NCBI RefSeq assembly: GCF_023806465.1
Contig: NZ_JAMSLS010000002.1
Coordinates: 620,001 to 684,000 of the forward strand
From: Thermomicrobium sp. CFH 73360
Lineage (GTDB): Bacteria > Chloroflexota > Chloroflexia > Thermomicrobiales > Thermomicrobiaceae
Direction: 5' to 3'
Length of the DNA: 64,000 nucleotides
In this document: one piece after another, positions 53,426 to 63,765 of the stretch
How the letters are laid out: each line of letters opens with the position of its first letter
Position numbering within the stretch: position 1 is the stretch's first letter
Notes under the pieces: generated by a model
Told to the model about the DNA's origin: nothing
Database searches by the model: none
Seen by the model: the letters and a program-made list of their open reading frames with translations, nothing else
Program-made: the position numbers and the translations under genes

Positions 53426-54886
53426 ATGTTCGAAGCCCTAACCGATCGCCTCACCGAAGTCTTCCAGCGAATCGGGCGCAAAGGGCGCCTCACCGAGCAG
53501 GACGTCGACGAGGCGTTGCGCGAGGTCCGTCGCGCACTTCTTGAGGCCGACGTTCACTACACCGTGGTCCGCGACTTCATCGCGGCGGTGCGGGAGCGAG
53601 CAGTGGGCGAGGAAGTCCTGCGCTCCCTTACCCCTGCACAACAGGTCATTGCCATTGTCCACCAGGAACTCGTCCGTGTCCTCGGGACAGAACGAGTACC
53701 ACTGCAATGGGCCTCTCAGCCCCCGACCGTTTTCCTGCTGGTGGGACTCCAGGGCTCTGGCAAGACAACCCAGGTCGCTAAGCTCGGCTACCACCTTCGC
53801 AAGGAGGGTCGGCGACCGCTCCTCGTCGCTGCCGATATCTACCGGCCCGCAGCAGTGGAGCAGCTGCACACACTCGGACGGCAGCATGACCTCCCGGTCT
53901 ATGACGAGGGAACGAAGGCCAATCCGGTCGACATCGTCAAGCGGGCAGTGAAGCTGGCGCGGGATCAGGGCTACAACCCAGTCATCGTGGACACGGCGGG
54001 CCGCCTGCAGATCGACGAGCCGATGATGGAAGAGTTAGAGCGGATCAAGGAGGCAGTGCGGCCGACGGAGATCCTGCTGGTCGCCGACGCGATGACTGGG
54101 CAGGAGGCGGTGAACGTCGCCCGCGAGTTCCATCGTCGTCTCGATCTGACCGGCCTGATCCTGACCAAGATGGACGGTGACGCACGGGGTGGTGCTGCGC
54201 TCTCCATCCGTACGGTCGTGGGCGTGCCAATCAAGTTCATCGGCACCGGCGAGCGAGTCGATGCACTCGAGCCGTTCTACCCGGATCGACTCGCCACGCG
54301 CATCCTCGGCATGGGGGATATCCAATCGCTGATCGAGAAGGCACGCCAAGAAATCAGTGAAGAAGAGGGGAAGAAGCTCCAGGAGAAGATGTTGGCTGGG
54401 GCCTTCGACCTCGAAGACTTCCTGCGTCAGCTGCAGCAGGTGAAGAAGATGGGGCCACTCACCCAGCTCTTGGAGATGATCCCGGGGATGAGCCAGCTCC
54501 TGCGTCAGCAGCAGGTGCAAATCAGCGACGACGAGTATAAGCGTGTCGAGGCAATCATCCTCTCCATGACACCAGAGGAGCGCCGCAATCCCGACATTAT
54601 CAACTACAGCCGGCGCCGGCGGATCGCCCAGGGAAGCGGCACGACCGTCGCAGAGGTTTCCCAGCTGCTCACACAGTTCAAGCAGATGCAGCGGATGATG
54701 GCCGAGCTCGGTCAGCTGGCCGGCGGCCGTGGGCGTGGCGCACTCCATGGCCTCTTGGGTGGCAGAAATCCGTTCGGTGGTCTGACTGGACTCGATGGGA
54801 TGCCCAGTCTCGGAGGTCTTCCAACCCGCCCGACGCAGGCTCCTCATCCGGCTCGACACACGAAGAAAAAGAAGAAACGTCGCTGA
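53426..54886 (+). CDS. ffh: Signal recognition particle protein Ffh
   Basis: A 486-aa SRP54 GTPase. N domain (about 1-95), G domain with GLQGSGKTTQVAKLGYHL, LVAADIYRPAAVEQLHTLG, PVIVDTAGRLQIDEPMM, LTKMDGDARGGAAL and KFIGTGERVDALEPF. A Met-rich M domain (about 310-450: MIPGMSQLLRQQQVQI, FKQMQRMMAELG) binds the signal sequence and 4.5S RNA. The tail is Gly/Pro/Lys-rich (KKKKKRR). Translationally linked to ftsY, giving both halves of the co-translational targeting pathway. The SRP RNA itself is not in the window. Confidence 0.95.
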   Translation: MFEALTDRLTEVFQRIGRKGRLTEQDVDEALREVRRALLEADVHYTVVRDFIAAVRERAVGEEVLRSLTPAQQVIAIVHQELVRVLGTERVPLQWASQPPTVFLLVGLQGSGKTTQVAKLGYHLRKEGRRPLLVAADIYRPAAVEQLHTLGRQHDLPVYDEGTKANPVDIVKRAVKLARDQGYNPVIVDTAGRLQIDEPMMEELERIKEAVRPTEILLVADAMTGQEAVNVAREFHRRLDLTGLILTKMDGDARGGAALSIRTVVGVPIKFIGTGERVDALEPFYPDRLATRILGMGDIQSLIEKARQEISEEEGKKLQEKMLAGAFDLEDFLRQLQQVKKMGPLTQLLEMIPGMSQLLRQQQVQISDDEYKRVEAIILSMTPEERRNPDIINYSRRRRIAQGSGTTVAEVSQLLTQFKQMQRMMAELGQLAGGRGRGALHGLLGGRNPFGGLTGLDGMPSLGGLPTRPTQAPHPARHTKKKKKRR

Positions 54887-54913
54887 AGCGGAACCCGCCG
54901 AGGTGATGTCGCT

Positions 54914-55969
54914 GTGAGCAGGTTCGCACATAGCCTCGTGAGGCAGCTCTCGCATCTCCCGATCTTCTACAAAGTCTTGGCTGCCAACTCGCTCATCGTC
55001 GTTGCGGGAGCAGTTGTCGGGACGACGCTGACGCTGTTGAGTACCGGAAACACTGAACACCTACCGGAGTTCGTCGCGCTGTTCGCCATTAGCGGAACTC
55101 TGCTTTCCGTACTCATCAACTGGATCGTCCTGCGAGCGGCCTTCCGCCCCATCGACGTCCTGGAGCAGACGGCTGACGAGGTGCGGCGCGGCAACTTTCA
55201 CGTTCGCGCCCCGTCTGTCCCGCTGAGCGATCCGGACCTTGACAACCTTACGGCTACTTTCAATGCGATGCTTGATACCCTGGTGGGATACCAGGAACGA
55301 CTCCGGGAACTGTCGCAGCGCGTTTTGACGGCGCAGGAAGAAGAGCGACGCAGGATCGCACGGGAACTCCATGACGATCCAGCGCAGAGCCTGACAGTGC
55401 TTTTGGTGCTGCTCAAGATGCTCCAAGATCGGCAGCAACCAACCGACGGCACGCTCCTTCGGGAACTCATCGACCTCACAAGTGCAACCCTCGAATCGAT
55501 TCGGACTATCGCTCAGGAACTGCGCCCACCGGTCTTGGACGATCTCGGCCTTGCAGCAGCCCTTGAAGGGCTGGCGGCTCAGTATCGGCAGCGCTTCGGC
55601 CTTGCCGTACAGGTACAAGTGCGTGGCCAACGACAACGGCTTGCCCCTGATGTAGAACTTGCACTCTATCGCATCGCCCAAGAGGCACTCACGAACGTCG
55701 CCAAGCATGCGAGCGCCAAGCGAGCGACTATGGAACTCGCTTTCGGGGAGGAGGTGGTAACACTCCGGATCGAAGATGACGGTCATGGTTTTGAGCCACG
55801 TGAAGCGCTCGGCCGCGGGCTTGGCCTTTTCGGCATGCGTGAACGAGCCCAACTCGTTCACGGGACATTCGAGCTTCGTGCCGCACCAGGAAAAGGGACT
55901 CGCATTGACGTTCGTGTACCACTGGAACCGGTCGCGACACTTTTGGAGAGCGGGAAGGAGAGACGATGA
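54914..55969 (+). CDS. NarL-type sensor histidine kinase
   Basis: A 351-aa membrane kinase. Two transmembrane helices (about 20-40 and 55-75, LIVVAGAVVGTTLTLL and LFAISGTLLSVLINWIVL) with a very short external loop, a HAMP-like region, the dimerisation/phosphoacceptor box RRIARELHDDPAQSLTVLL (HisKA_3) and an HATPase domain with ALTNVAKHA (N box), VTLRIEDDGHGFEP and GLGLFGMRERA (G box). The tiny loop suggests sensing within or near the membrane. GTG start at 54914. It overlaps the response regulator gene by 4 bp. Confidence 0.9.
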   Translation: MSRFAHSLVRQLSHLPIFYKVLAANSLIVVAGAVVGTTLTLLSTGNTEHLPEFVALFAISGTLLSVLINWIVLRAAFRPIDVLEQTADEVRRGNFHVRAPSVPLSDPDLDNLTATFNAMLDTLVGYQERLRELSQRVLTAQEEERRRIARELHDDPAQSLTVLLVLLKMLQDRQQPTDGTLLRELIDLTSATLESIRTIAQELRPPVLDDLGLAAALEGLAAQYRQRFGLAVQVQVRGQRQRLAPDVELALYRIAQEALTNVAKHASAKRATMELAFGEEVVTLRIEDDGHGFEPREALGRGLGLFGMRERAQLVHGTFELRAAPGKGTRIDVRVPLEPVATLLESGKERR

Positions 55970-56631
55970 CGTCTGAGCCGATCCGCGTGCTCTTGGCCGA
56001 CGATCATCCGATTGTCCGCGTTGGCCTTCGGACACTGCTCGAAGCAGAACCCGATATCCACGTGGTCGGAGAAGCGGGCACGGCTGATGAGGCAGTGGAG
56101 TTGGCACGCGAACTCCAACCCGATGTCGCTGTGTTGGACATCAGCATGCCAGGAAACGGGCTCGAAGCACTGCGACGGATTGCGGCATTGGGTCTTCCAA
56201 CGCGCATCCTCATCCTGACCGTCCATGCCGAGGAGCGCTATCTTCTGCCGGTACTGCAGGCAGGTGGCTCAGGCTACGTGCGCAAGTCAAGCCTCCATAC
56301 CGACCTGGTCGAGGCGATCCGGACCGTCGCGCGTGGTGAAGTCTTTATCGACCAGGCTGCGGCTCGAACCTTGCTACAGGGCTACCTCGATCGGGCACGC
56401 ACTGGCGAGGTGCAGGATCCGGCACAACTCCTCTCAGAACGCGAACGGGAGGTGTTGCGGCTCACCGCTGCCGGCTATACCGCTCAGGAAATTGCCGACC
56501 AGTTGTTCCTCTCGCCCAAAACGGTGGAGACGTATCGACATCGAGTGATGCAAAAGCTTGGCTTCTCGCGTCGATCTGAGCTCGTCCGCTTTGCGTTGCG
56601 CATTGGCCTCCTTGACCCGCAGACCGAGTGA
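55966..56631 (+). CDS. NarL/LuxR-family response regulator
   Basis: A 221-aa regulator paired with the preceding kinase. Receiver (1-125) with D12 and D13, phosphoacceptor D58 (VAVLDISMPG), Thr in ILILTVHAEER and Lys in YVRKSSLHTDL. C-terminal LuxR HTH: LSEREREVLRLTAAGYTAQEIADQLFLSPKTVETYRHRVMQKL. Targets unknown; the nearest downstream gene in the same direction is nrdJ. Confidence 0.92.
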   Translation: MTSEPIRVLLADDHPIVRVGLRTLLEAEPDIHVVGEAGTADEAVELARELQPDVAVLDISMPGNGLEALRRIAALGLPTRILILTVHAEERYLLPVLQAGGSGYVRKSSLHTDLVEAIRTVARGEVFIDQAAARTLLQGYLDRARTGEVQDPAQLLSEREREVLRLTAAGYTAQEIADQLFLSPKTVETYRHRVMQKLGFSRRSELVRFALRIGLLDPQTE

Positions 56632-56957
56632 GACACGCTGGCACAGCGCTGTTCCTTCAAGACAAATCGAGCAATCTCCCGCGTTCGTACGCTGACACTC
56701 TTGCACCAGCTGACAAGCCCTGCTACACTGTCCCCGGGCTGTACGTACAGTCGCAGTGTCACGAGGAACCGAAGGCGAGAGTCGCACATTTGACCGAAAG
56801 ACACATCTGGACAGGGGCGGTCGGTGCGGCTACACTAGAGCTTGGGCTGGTCGGCCGGATCAGACGCAACATGTAGTGGTGATGCGTCTCGCTTCGACCG
56901 CTGGCGACAACTCTGGAGTCCGGCTCGACGTGCGGAAGGGATTGTGGGGGGCCGATC
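56632..56957 (+). promoter_or_regulatory. nrdJ upstream region with two promoter candidates and nested inverted repeats
   Basis: No gene in this 326-bp stretch. Promoter candidates: TTGCAC-17-TACACT (56701-56729) and TGGACA-17-TACACT (56808-56836), both with GC just before the -10. Between them ACACTG (56725-56730) and CAGTGT (56754-56759) flank the 12-bp palindrome CTGTACGTACAG (56739-56750). The 5' leader from the second promoter is about 110 nt. I find neither a cobalamin riboswitch B12 box nor a consensus NrdR box pair. Confidence 0.5.
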
Positions 56958-59900
56958 ATGGTGGAGCAAGAGCGGCAGACGAGACGCGGACTACACATCA
57001 CGCGTTTCTACACTCAGCCAGGACACGATCCGTACGAGACAGTCCGTTGGACGCGGCGGACGTCACGCATCACCAATCCTGACGGCACTGTCATCTTCGA
57101 GATGACCGATGCCGAGGTGCCAGAGCACTGGTCGCAGGTTGCCACCGACATCGTCGTTTCGAAGTACTTCCGTAAGGCGGGTGTCCCACAGTACGACGAG
57201 CAAGGCCGTCCGATGCTCGACGAGCACGGGAAGCCAGTTCTCGGACCGGAGCGCAGTGTTCGTCAGGTGGTGCGTCGGCTCGTCGGTTGCTGGCGCGATT
57301 GGGGAGAGCGTTACGGGTACTTTGCGACGTCGGAGGATGCTCAGGCCTTTGAGGATGAACTCGCCTACATGCTCCTCCATCAGATCGGTGCACCGAACTC
57401 ACCGCAGTGGTTTAATACCGGCCTCTCCTGGGCCTATGGGATCGCTGGGCCACCGCAAGGCCACTGGTACGTCGATCCGGAGTCTGGCGAGCTTCGACAG
57501 TCACCAGATGCCTATTCCCGTCCCTCAGCCCACGCCTGCTTTATCCAGTCAGTTGAGGACGACCTGGTGAATCCGGGCGGCATCTTTGATCTGGTGCTCC
57601 GTGAGGCGCGTGTCTTCAAGTACGGTGCCGGATCAGGAACGAATTTCTCGAAGATCCGTGGTGAGGGTGAGCCACTGTCCGGCGGCGGAACATCCTCGGG
57701 ACTGATGAGTTTCCTCAAAGTCTTTGACCGCGCAGCCGGGGCGATCAAGAGCGGCGGCACAACCCGCCGCGCGGCCAAGATGGTCGTCGTCGACATTGAT
57801 CATCCTGACATTGAACAGTTCATTCGCTGGAAAGCTGAGGAGGAGAAGAAGGTTGCTGCTCTGGTAGCCGCTGGTTACTCGGCCGACTTCAACGGCGAGG
57901 CATATGCGACAGTCTCCGGCCAAAACTCGAACAACTCGGTCCGGGTACCCGACGAGTTTCTGCAGGCCGTCCTTGAGGATCGGGAGTGGCATCTGCGATG
58001 GCGCACCGATGGGCGCATTGCCAAGACGATCCGCGCCCGTGAGCTCTGGAACATGATCGCTGAAGCAGCCTGGCAATGCGCCGATCCTGGCATTCAATAC
58101 GACACTACCATCAACGATTGGCACACGTGCCCGGCTTCCGGACGCATTAACGCCTCGAACCCTTGCTCCGAATATATGTTCCTTGACGATACCGCCTGCA
58201 ACTTGGCCTCTCTCAACCTGATGACGTTCTACGACCCCAAGACCGGAGTCTTTGATATCGCTGCCTTCCGTCATGCAGTCCGGCTCTGGACCATTGTGCT
58301 TGAGATCACGGTGCTCATGGCCCAGTACCCGAGCCGCGAGATCGCGTGGAATAGCTATCGATTCCGTACGCTTGGACTCGGTTATGCCAACCTTGGCTCT
58401 CTCCTGATGACCATGGGGCTCCCCTACGACTCGGACGTGGCACGAGCCGTCGCAGCGGCCATTACGGCGATCATGACTGGTGAGGCGTACGCCACCTCCG
58501 CGGAGATGGCAGAGGTACTTGGCCCCTTCCCGGCCTTCCCGGAGAACCGGGAGCATATGCTGCGAGTCATCCGCAATCATCGTCGCGCAGCCTACGATGC
58601 GCATCCCGAGGAGTACGAAGGGCTGCATATCACCCCGCAGGGCCTTGATCCCACGCACTGCCCACCAGAACTGGTCGCAGCTGCGCGGGAAGCATGGGAT
58701 CGTGCACTTGAACTCGGCGAGCGCTTCGGCTACCGCAATGCCCAGGCCACGCTTCTGGCTCCGACCGGGACTATCGGGCTGCTGATGGACTGTGACACCA
58801 CCGGAATCGAACCCGACTTTGCACTGGTCAAGTTCAAGAAGCTTGCTGGTGGAGGGTACTTCAAGATTGTCAACCGCTCGGTCGCTCCAGCACTTGAACG
58901 GCTCGGCTACTCGCCGGAGCAGATCGAGGACATTTTGCGCTACGTCCTTGGCACACTGACGCTCGAAGGCGCACCGCACATCAATCGCGAGACGCTTCGT
59001 GCGCGCGGCTTTACCGACGAGGAACTCGAGCGGATCGAAGCTGCCCTCCCAGGCGTCTTTGAACTGCGTCATGCCTTCACACCGTTCGTGGTGGGAGAGC
59101 CAGCACTGCGTCGACTCGGGTTCACCCCTGAGCAGTGGAATCAGCCGGGATTTGACCTACTGAGCGCGCTTGGTTTCTCCCCGCAACAGATCGAGGAGGC
59201 AAACGACGTCATCTGTGGGCGACAGACCGTTGAAGGTGCACCGCACCTCAGGCCGGAACACTTGCCAGTCTTTGACTGTGCCAACAAGTGCGGCAAACAC
59301 GGGACACGGTTCATCCATTACATGGGACACATCCGGATGATGGCGGCTGTGCAGCCGTTCCTCTCGGGGGCCATCTCCAAGACGATCAACATGCCGCACG
59401 AAGTGACAGTTGAGGATGTGGCGAAGGCCTACTTCGAGGGCTGGCGGCTCGGACTGAAGGCACTGGCGATCTACCGCGACGGTTCCAAGCTCTCGCAACC
59501 ACTCTCAACACGCTCGAGCAGCGAGAAGGAGAAGGCAGCAGCAGCCGAAACCCGAACAGCAACAGAGCCGGAAAAGCAGGTGCAGGTAGTCGTCGTGGAA
59601 CGACCCCGCCGCCGTCCATTGCCACCGAAGCGACGTGGCTTCACCTACGAGGGACGCGTCGGTGGCCAGAAGGTCTATTTGCGCACCGGCGAGTACGAGG
59701 ACGGAACTCTCGGCGAGATCTTTGTCGATGTTGCCAAGGAAGGCGCAGCCTTCCGCAGCCTCATGAACTGCTTCGCCATCGCCGTATCTAAGGGGCTGCA
59801 GTACGGCGTGCCCCTGGAAGAGTTTGTCGACACCTTCACATTCCAACGATTCGAGCCGCAAGGCATTGTAGAGGGACATCCCAACATTAAGATGGCCACG

Positions 59901-60311
59901 TCCATCATCGACTATATCTTCCGTGTGCTCGGGTACGAGTATCTCGGGCGAACCGACTTCGTCCAGGTACCGCCGTCCGAGCAGGCAGCGCAAGCTCTTA
60001 CCACGGCAACCGAGACACCCCACGAACGCAAGTCGGCAACGGACTCAACGAGCAGATCGGAGGAGGCACCGAATCTCTCCCCGGCTCCGAAAACGCGGAT
60101 CAACGGCCAGGCAGAACTAGCTCCGGAGCTTGTAACCGTTCAGGTTGCTCACAATGGGGCCATTCACCGCGTGCAGCGGGACGCACTCGATGAACAGCTC
60201 GCGCACCTCATGGGCGATGCTCCATTCTGCGATGTCTGTGGACACCTGACGGTCCGCAACGGCTCCTGCTACAAGTGCCTGAATTGCGGGAATAGTCTCG
60301 GCTGTAGCTAA
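56958..60311 (+). CDS. nrdJ: Adenosylcobalamin-dependent ribonucleotide reductase (class II)
   Basis: A 1117-aa class II reductase that makes deoxyribonucleotides using AdoCbl as radical source, so no metal-radical beta subunit is needed. The N-terminus is [12 protein letters not shown]-like; [17 protein letters not shown] (disulfide Cys region), [46 protein letters not shown] (active-site Cys and Asn-Glu pair), [19 protein letters not shown] follow. Two helical Gly/Glu-rich inserts occur at about 660-760, and the C-terminus has [21 protein letters not shown] with four Cys, a zinc/redox tail. ATG 56958 follows GGGGGGCCG. Transcription ends at the hairpin at 60336. Confidence 0.93.
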   Translation: MVEQERQTRRGLHITRFYTQPGHDPYETVRWTRRTSRITNPDGTVIFEMTDAEVPEHWSQVATDIVVSKYFRKAGVPQYDEQGRPMLDEHGKPVLGPERSVRQVVRRLVGCWRDWGERYGYFATSEDAQAFEDELAYMLLHQIGAPNSPQWFNTGLSWAYGIAGPPQGHWYVDPESGELRQSPDAYSRPSAHACFIQSVEDDLVNPGGIFDLVLREARVFKYGAGSGTNFSKIRGEGEPLSGGGTSSGLMSFLKVFDRAAGAIKSGGTTRRAAKMVVVDIDHPDIEQFIRWKAEEEKKVAALVAAGYSADFNGEAYATVSGQNSNNSVRVPDEFLQAVLEDREWHLRWRTDGRIAKTIRARELWNMIAEAAWQCADPGIQYDTTINDWHTCPASGRINASNPCSEYMFLDDTACNLASLNLMTFYDPKTGVFDIAAFRHAVRLWTIVLEITVLMAQYPSREIAWNSYRFRTLGLGYANLGSLLMTMGLPYDSDVARAVAAAITAIMTGEAYATSAEMAEVLGPFPAFPENREHMLRVIRNHRRAAYDAHPEEYEGLHITPQGLDPTHCPPELVAAAREAWDRALELGERFGYRNAQATLLAPTGTIGLLMDCDTTGIEPDFALVKFKKLAGGGYFKIVNRSVAPALERLGYSPEQIEDILRYVLGTLTLEGAPHINRETLRARGFTDEELERIEAALPGVFELRHAFTPFVVGEPALRRLGFTPEQWNQPGFDLLSALGFSPQQIEEANDVICGRQTVEGAPHLRPEHLPVFDCANKCGKHGTRFIHYMGHIRMMAAVQPFLSGAISKTINMPHEVTVEDVAKAYFEGWRLGLKALAIYRDGSKLSQPLSTRSSSEKEKAAAAETRTATEPEKQVQVVVVERPRRRPLPPKRRGFTYEGRVGGQKVYLRTGEYEDGTLGEIFVDVAKEGAAFRSLMNCFAIAVSKGLQYGVPLEEFVDTFTFQRFEPQGIVEGHPNIKMATSIIDYIFRVLGYEYLGRTDFVQVPPSEQAAQALTTATETPHERKSATDSTSRSEEAPNLSPAPKTRINGQAELAPELVTVQVAHNGAIHRVQRDALDEQLAHLMGDAPFCDVCGHLTVRNGSCYKCLNCGNSLGCS

Positions 60312-60335
60312 TCACACCGTACGCTGGTGACGATG

Positions 60336-60367
60336 ACGGGTCGCCGCATTGAGGCGACCCGTTTTTC
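60336..60367 (+). terminator. Rho-independent terminator of nrdJ
   Basis: Perfect 10-bp stem (60336-60345 / 60353-60362) with a 7-nt loop directly followed by TTTTCGTT. It begins 25 bp after the nrdJ stop. Confidence 0.85.
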
Positions 60368-60403
60368 GTTCCTCCTCTGAAGTATTTTGGACGATCAGGC
60401 TAT

Positions 60404-60432
60404 TTCTCAGACGGGTACTGTGCCGTTATAAG
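60404..60432 (+). promoter_or_regulatory. Candidate promoter of the GGDEF gene
   Basis: TTCTCA (60404-60409), 17-bp spacer and TATAAG (60427-60432), 91 bp before the chosen start at 60523. Confidence 0.4.
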
Positions 60433-60522
60433 AGATCGTATCCGCCCTCGCGGGCGAAGAGAATGGCAAGCGGTTGCAGTGGTCAGATCCAGTGGAGACT
60501 CAGCCTTCGCCTGAGGATATCT

Positions 60523-63500
60523 ATGATCGATTCAGTTCAACGGAACAAGCAGCATTCCCCCACAAGTGGGCGTGTCGTTGATGAATTTCGGAAGCGTTCT
60601 GCCTTATGGTCCCGGGATGTAGTTCCCGGACTGCTCTGGATTGCCCTGAGTACCAGCCTTACAGCGTGGGGCGGTATTCCTCACGGGAATGGGATCATCC
60701 AAGACCGAAACATCGTTCTGATCAGTGTCCTGGTGATCCTAGGAGCCGCTCTGCTCGGCACATTCAGCATTCCGCCACATTGCTGGTATCGCTTCGCGAT
60801 CCTGACAGCGAGTGGGGTCGCCTTTGGCCTTGCCATCGCGACTGGGTGTCTGGCCAGGAACGGACCCAATGGCCAAATGAACCACAATCTGATCGTCGTC
60901 GCATCGCTCGCTCTCACAGGGCTCGGACTCCTGACACTGGCATTCGGCAAGCATCCTCGGCTCATCTGCATTTCTGCAGTGGCCTCAACCCTCGCTGCAA
61001 CATTGCACTTGCTTGCCCTGTTCGCCCCTTTCACCCGCATCGAACCCTTGTTGACCCTGCGAGGTCATCCCTTCACTACCATCCCAGCGCTCCTCGCAGT
61101 CGCCAACCTCCTCACCATGCTGGCTAGTGTGCGGCACGATCGTGCGGCAGGACGACTCCCCTTCCGCTGGGCACCCTGGACAGCACTCGCGGTCGGGCTC
61201 CTCCTCACAACAACCACGACCCTTGCCGTTGAGCGATGGCAACAGAATGCATTGCTGGCCCAGACACGCAGTGAAGCACTAGCAGTCGCGAACCACATCG
61301 GAATGCTGCTTGATAACCGGCTCCAACGCCTTCGTCCGAGCCGCATCGAGCGAGCCGGGATCGACGATCAGAGCGTTCCAGGACTTATCTGGTACGGACG
61401 CAGGAACCCCTCAGGCACAACAACGCAGTTCATCACTGATGTTTGGAAGGCACGCGAAGGCGATCTGCTCGCTACGGTGACCATGGCAGCACCACGGATT
61501 CCTCTGTCGAGCGTCATGCTCACACGCGCAGAGCTCCCAGGAGGGCAACCTGCTTTGCTTATCCTGTGGGCTAGACCAGATGGAGAAGTGATGGCCGTCT
61601 TGGATCCCGAGGTGTTCTTTGCTCCGGCCGTGCAAGCAACGGTTAACCGTGGGAGCGCGCTGACACTCTTTCTGAATGGCGAGCCACTCCTGGCAGCCGG
61701 GACTCCACACCGTCGGGCACCAGCCGTGAGCGTTCGTGTCCCTATCACGCAGGCAGACATTGGTGTGCTGCGCGTGAGTACCCAGCTGGGTACAACGCGT
61801 GCCGAACTACTGCTCATGCCATTTCCCTGGGTCATCGGGGCTCTCGGCTTCTTGGCGACGCTTCTGCTCGCCGCGGCCCTGGCCATTGGCTGGCGACAAG
61901 CGGCCACCAATCGACGACTGCACCAGATTCGCCAGCACCTTCAGGAGGAGATTGACGAACGCCGGATGATTGAGCGTCTCTTGGCTGATCGGGAGGCACG
62001 CCTCCAGGCAATCCTCCGACAGCTTCCGGCTGTTGTCTGGACGGTGGATCACGATCTCGTTTTCACCTCAAGCGAGGGAAGCGGGCTGGCACAGCTTGGT
62101 CTTCGCCCTGGGCAGGTGGTTGGCCAGACGTTGTTCGAATATTTTGGAACCAGTGATCCAGATTTTCTGCCGATTCGCTTGCACCGTCTGGCACTGGCTG
62201 GCGAACCACAAGAATACGAGTTCGAGTGGAATGAGCACGTCTACCGGGTTCGCCTCGAGCCGCTACGCGACCGCTCTGCGGCGATCACCGGTGTGATCGG
62301 GATCGCCTTTGACATCACCGAGCAAGTACGCACCCGCCAGCAATTAGAGCGAATGGCAACGACTGATAGCTTGACAGGTCTCGCGAATCGTTCAGCGGTC
62401 ATCGCCTCTCTAGAGCAGCTGATCGAAGCAGGCCAACCGTTTGCCGCACTTCTCCTCGACCTCGATGGGTTCAAAGCGGTCAATGACACCCTTGGGCACG
62501 CCGCTGGTGACGTGCTCCTGCGCGAGGTCGCAATCCGACTCACCCGCACCGTCCGACGGGATGACATCGTGGGTCGGCTTGGAGGCGACGAGTTCCTCAT
62601 CATCGCTCCGCTCTGCGATCGGGACGGAGCGCGAGAACTTGGAGCACGGCTGCTCGTTGCACAGTCACATCCTTACCACATCGATGGGCAAATCGTGACG
62701 CTTGGGGCGAGTATCGGCGTTGTGCTATGGACCCCAGACAATCCGCGCGAGGCTGCGGAAGTTCTGCGCAATGCCGACCTTGCACTCTACAGCGCTAAGC
62801 GACGCGGCAAGGGACGCATCGTGTTCTTTCATCCAGAACTGGCTGAGGAAGCACCGCAGGAGTTCGCCCTTGCACAAGCACTGCGCGAAGGGATCGAGTC
62901 TGAGACGGTCGTCTTTCGCGGGCTTCCAATCGTGCACTTGCGGACCGGTGAACTCGTTGGAGTGGAACTCTTCGCGTCCTGGGTTGATCCGCAGGGGAAA
63001 GAGCGGCGGGCCGAGGATCTTGCCGGAGTAGCCGCCCGCGCGGGATTGGACAGTATCCTAGCCCAGCGTGCCGTTAGGGAAGCATTGGCCTGGTTACAAG
63101 ACCTCCCACAGCGTTGGTTTGTTATTCTCACCTTTCCCAGCGCAGCGCTGCTCGATGAGACCATCACAGAGCATTTGAGAGGACAACTCGCTGCGCAACC
63201 AGCGTTACACGGCAGACTGTGGTTGGACCTCCCAAGCAGCGTGCTCTCTGCTCCGGGTTCGCTCGAACGGCTCACTGCCTTGGCCGACCAGCAGATCGGC
63301 ATACTGGTCCGCGACCCGGTGCTCACTCCCGAAGGAATCGATCCGTTCGTCAACCTCCAACGGGTAGGAATCCGGATTCCAAGAGGATTTGTCCGGTCGT
63401 TCCTCACCGATCCTCGTGCCGCTGCCCTGGCACGGGGACTCTTAGAAGTGGCAAACGATCTCTCCTTGGTCAGCCTCGCTGAATCGATCGACGAGTTTGC

Positions 63501-63711
63501 CGTGTACCTGGCACTGGCGCGGAGTGGCTGTACGTTGGGACAAGGCCCACTCTTTGGTGGAGATTTCGACCGCCAAAAGGCAATCGAGGCTGCACGGCAC
63601 CTACGACATTGGCGGCACCTGGCAAGCACCTCGGTCGATACGACAGTGACGGAGAGGCTTCTCTCCTCACCCACCGCGACTAATCAGAATGAAGAGAACA
63701 GACTCACATAG
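60523..63711 (+). CDS. Membrane PAS-GGDEF diguanylate cyclase with degenerate EAL-like domain
   Basis: A 1062-aa protein. About seven N-terminal hydrophobic segments (20-270), a CHASE-like external stretch (about 290-460), another membrane helix (about 465-490, VIGALGFLATLLLAAALAIGW), a PAS domain (about 530-640, LPAVVWTVDHDLVFT), and a GGDEF domain (about 650-810) with intact RLGGDEFLII, so c-di-GMP synthesis is expected. A final EAL-like module (about 820-1035) starts ELVGVELFASWVDP: ELF replaces EAL, and the metal and catalytic residues of EAL enzymes are not recognisable. ATG 60523 follows TGAGGATAT; the frame is open 58 codons upstream. Confidence 0.9.
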   Translation: MIDSVQRNKQHSPTSGRVVDEFRKRSALWSRDVVPGLLWIALSTSLTAWGGIPHGNGIIQDRNIVLISVLVILGAALLGTFSIPPHCWYRFAILTASGVAFGLAIATGCLARNGPNGQMNHNLIVVASLALTGLGLLTLAFGKHPRLICISAVASTLAATLHLLALFAPFTRIEPLLTLRGHPFTTIPALLAVANLLTMLASVRHDRAAGRLPFRWAPWTALAVGLLLTTTTTLAVERWQQNALLAQTRSEALAVANHIGMLLDNRLQRLRPSRIERAGIDDQSVPGLIWYGRRNPSGTTTQFITDVWKAREGDLLATVTMAAPRIPLSSVMLTRAELPGGQPALLILWARPDGEVMAVLDPEVFFAPAVQATVNRGSALTLFLNGEPLLAAGTPHRRAPAVSVRVPITQADIGVLRVSTQLGTTRAELLLMPFPWVIGALGFLATLLLAAALAIGWRQAATNRRLHQIRQHLQEEIDERRMIERLLADREARLQAILRQLPAVVWTVDHDLVFTSSEGSGLAQLGLRPGQVVGQTLFEYFGTSDPDFLPIRLHRLALAGEPQEYEFEWNEHVYRVRLEPLRDRSAAITGVIGIAFDITEQVRTRQQLERMATTDSLTGLANRSAVIASLEQLIEAGQPFAALLLDLDGFKAVNDTLGHAAGDVLLREVAIRLTRTVRRDDIVGRLGGDEFLIIAPLCDRDGARELGARLLVAQSHPYHIDGQIVTLGASIGVVLWTPDNPREAAEVLRNADLALYSAKRRGKGRIVFFHPELAEEAPQEFALAQALREGIESETVVFRGLPIVHLRTGELVGVELFASWVDPQGKERRAEDLAGVAARAGLDSILAQRAVREALAWLQDLPQRWFVILTFPSAALLDETITEHLRGQLAAQPALHGRLWLDLPSSVLSAPGSLERLTALADQQIGILVRDPVLTPEGIDPFVNLQRVGIRIPRGFVRSFLTDPRAAALARGLLEVANDLSLVSLAESIDEFAVYLALARSGCTLGQGPLFGGDFDRQKAIEAARHLRHWRHLASTSVDTTVTERLLSSPTATNQNEENRLT

Positions 63712-63765
63712 TACTATTGATGCAGATAGTCGCTTGCGAGACGGGAAGGTTCGAGGCATCAACGC

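Noticed and set aside
56632-56957. Cobalamin riboswitch upstream of nrdJ
   Set aside because: No B12-box sequence and no matching helices were seen, although a class II reductase would make this reasonable.
57633-59072. 479-codon minus-strand frame
   Set aside because: Antisense to nrdJ.
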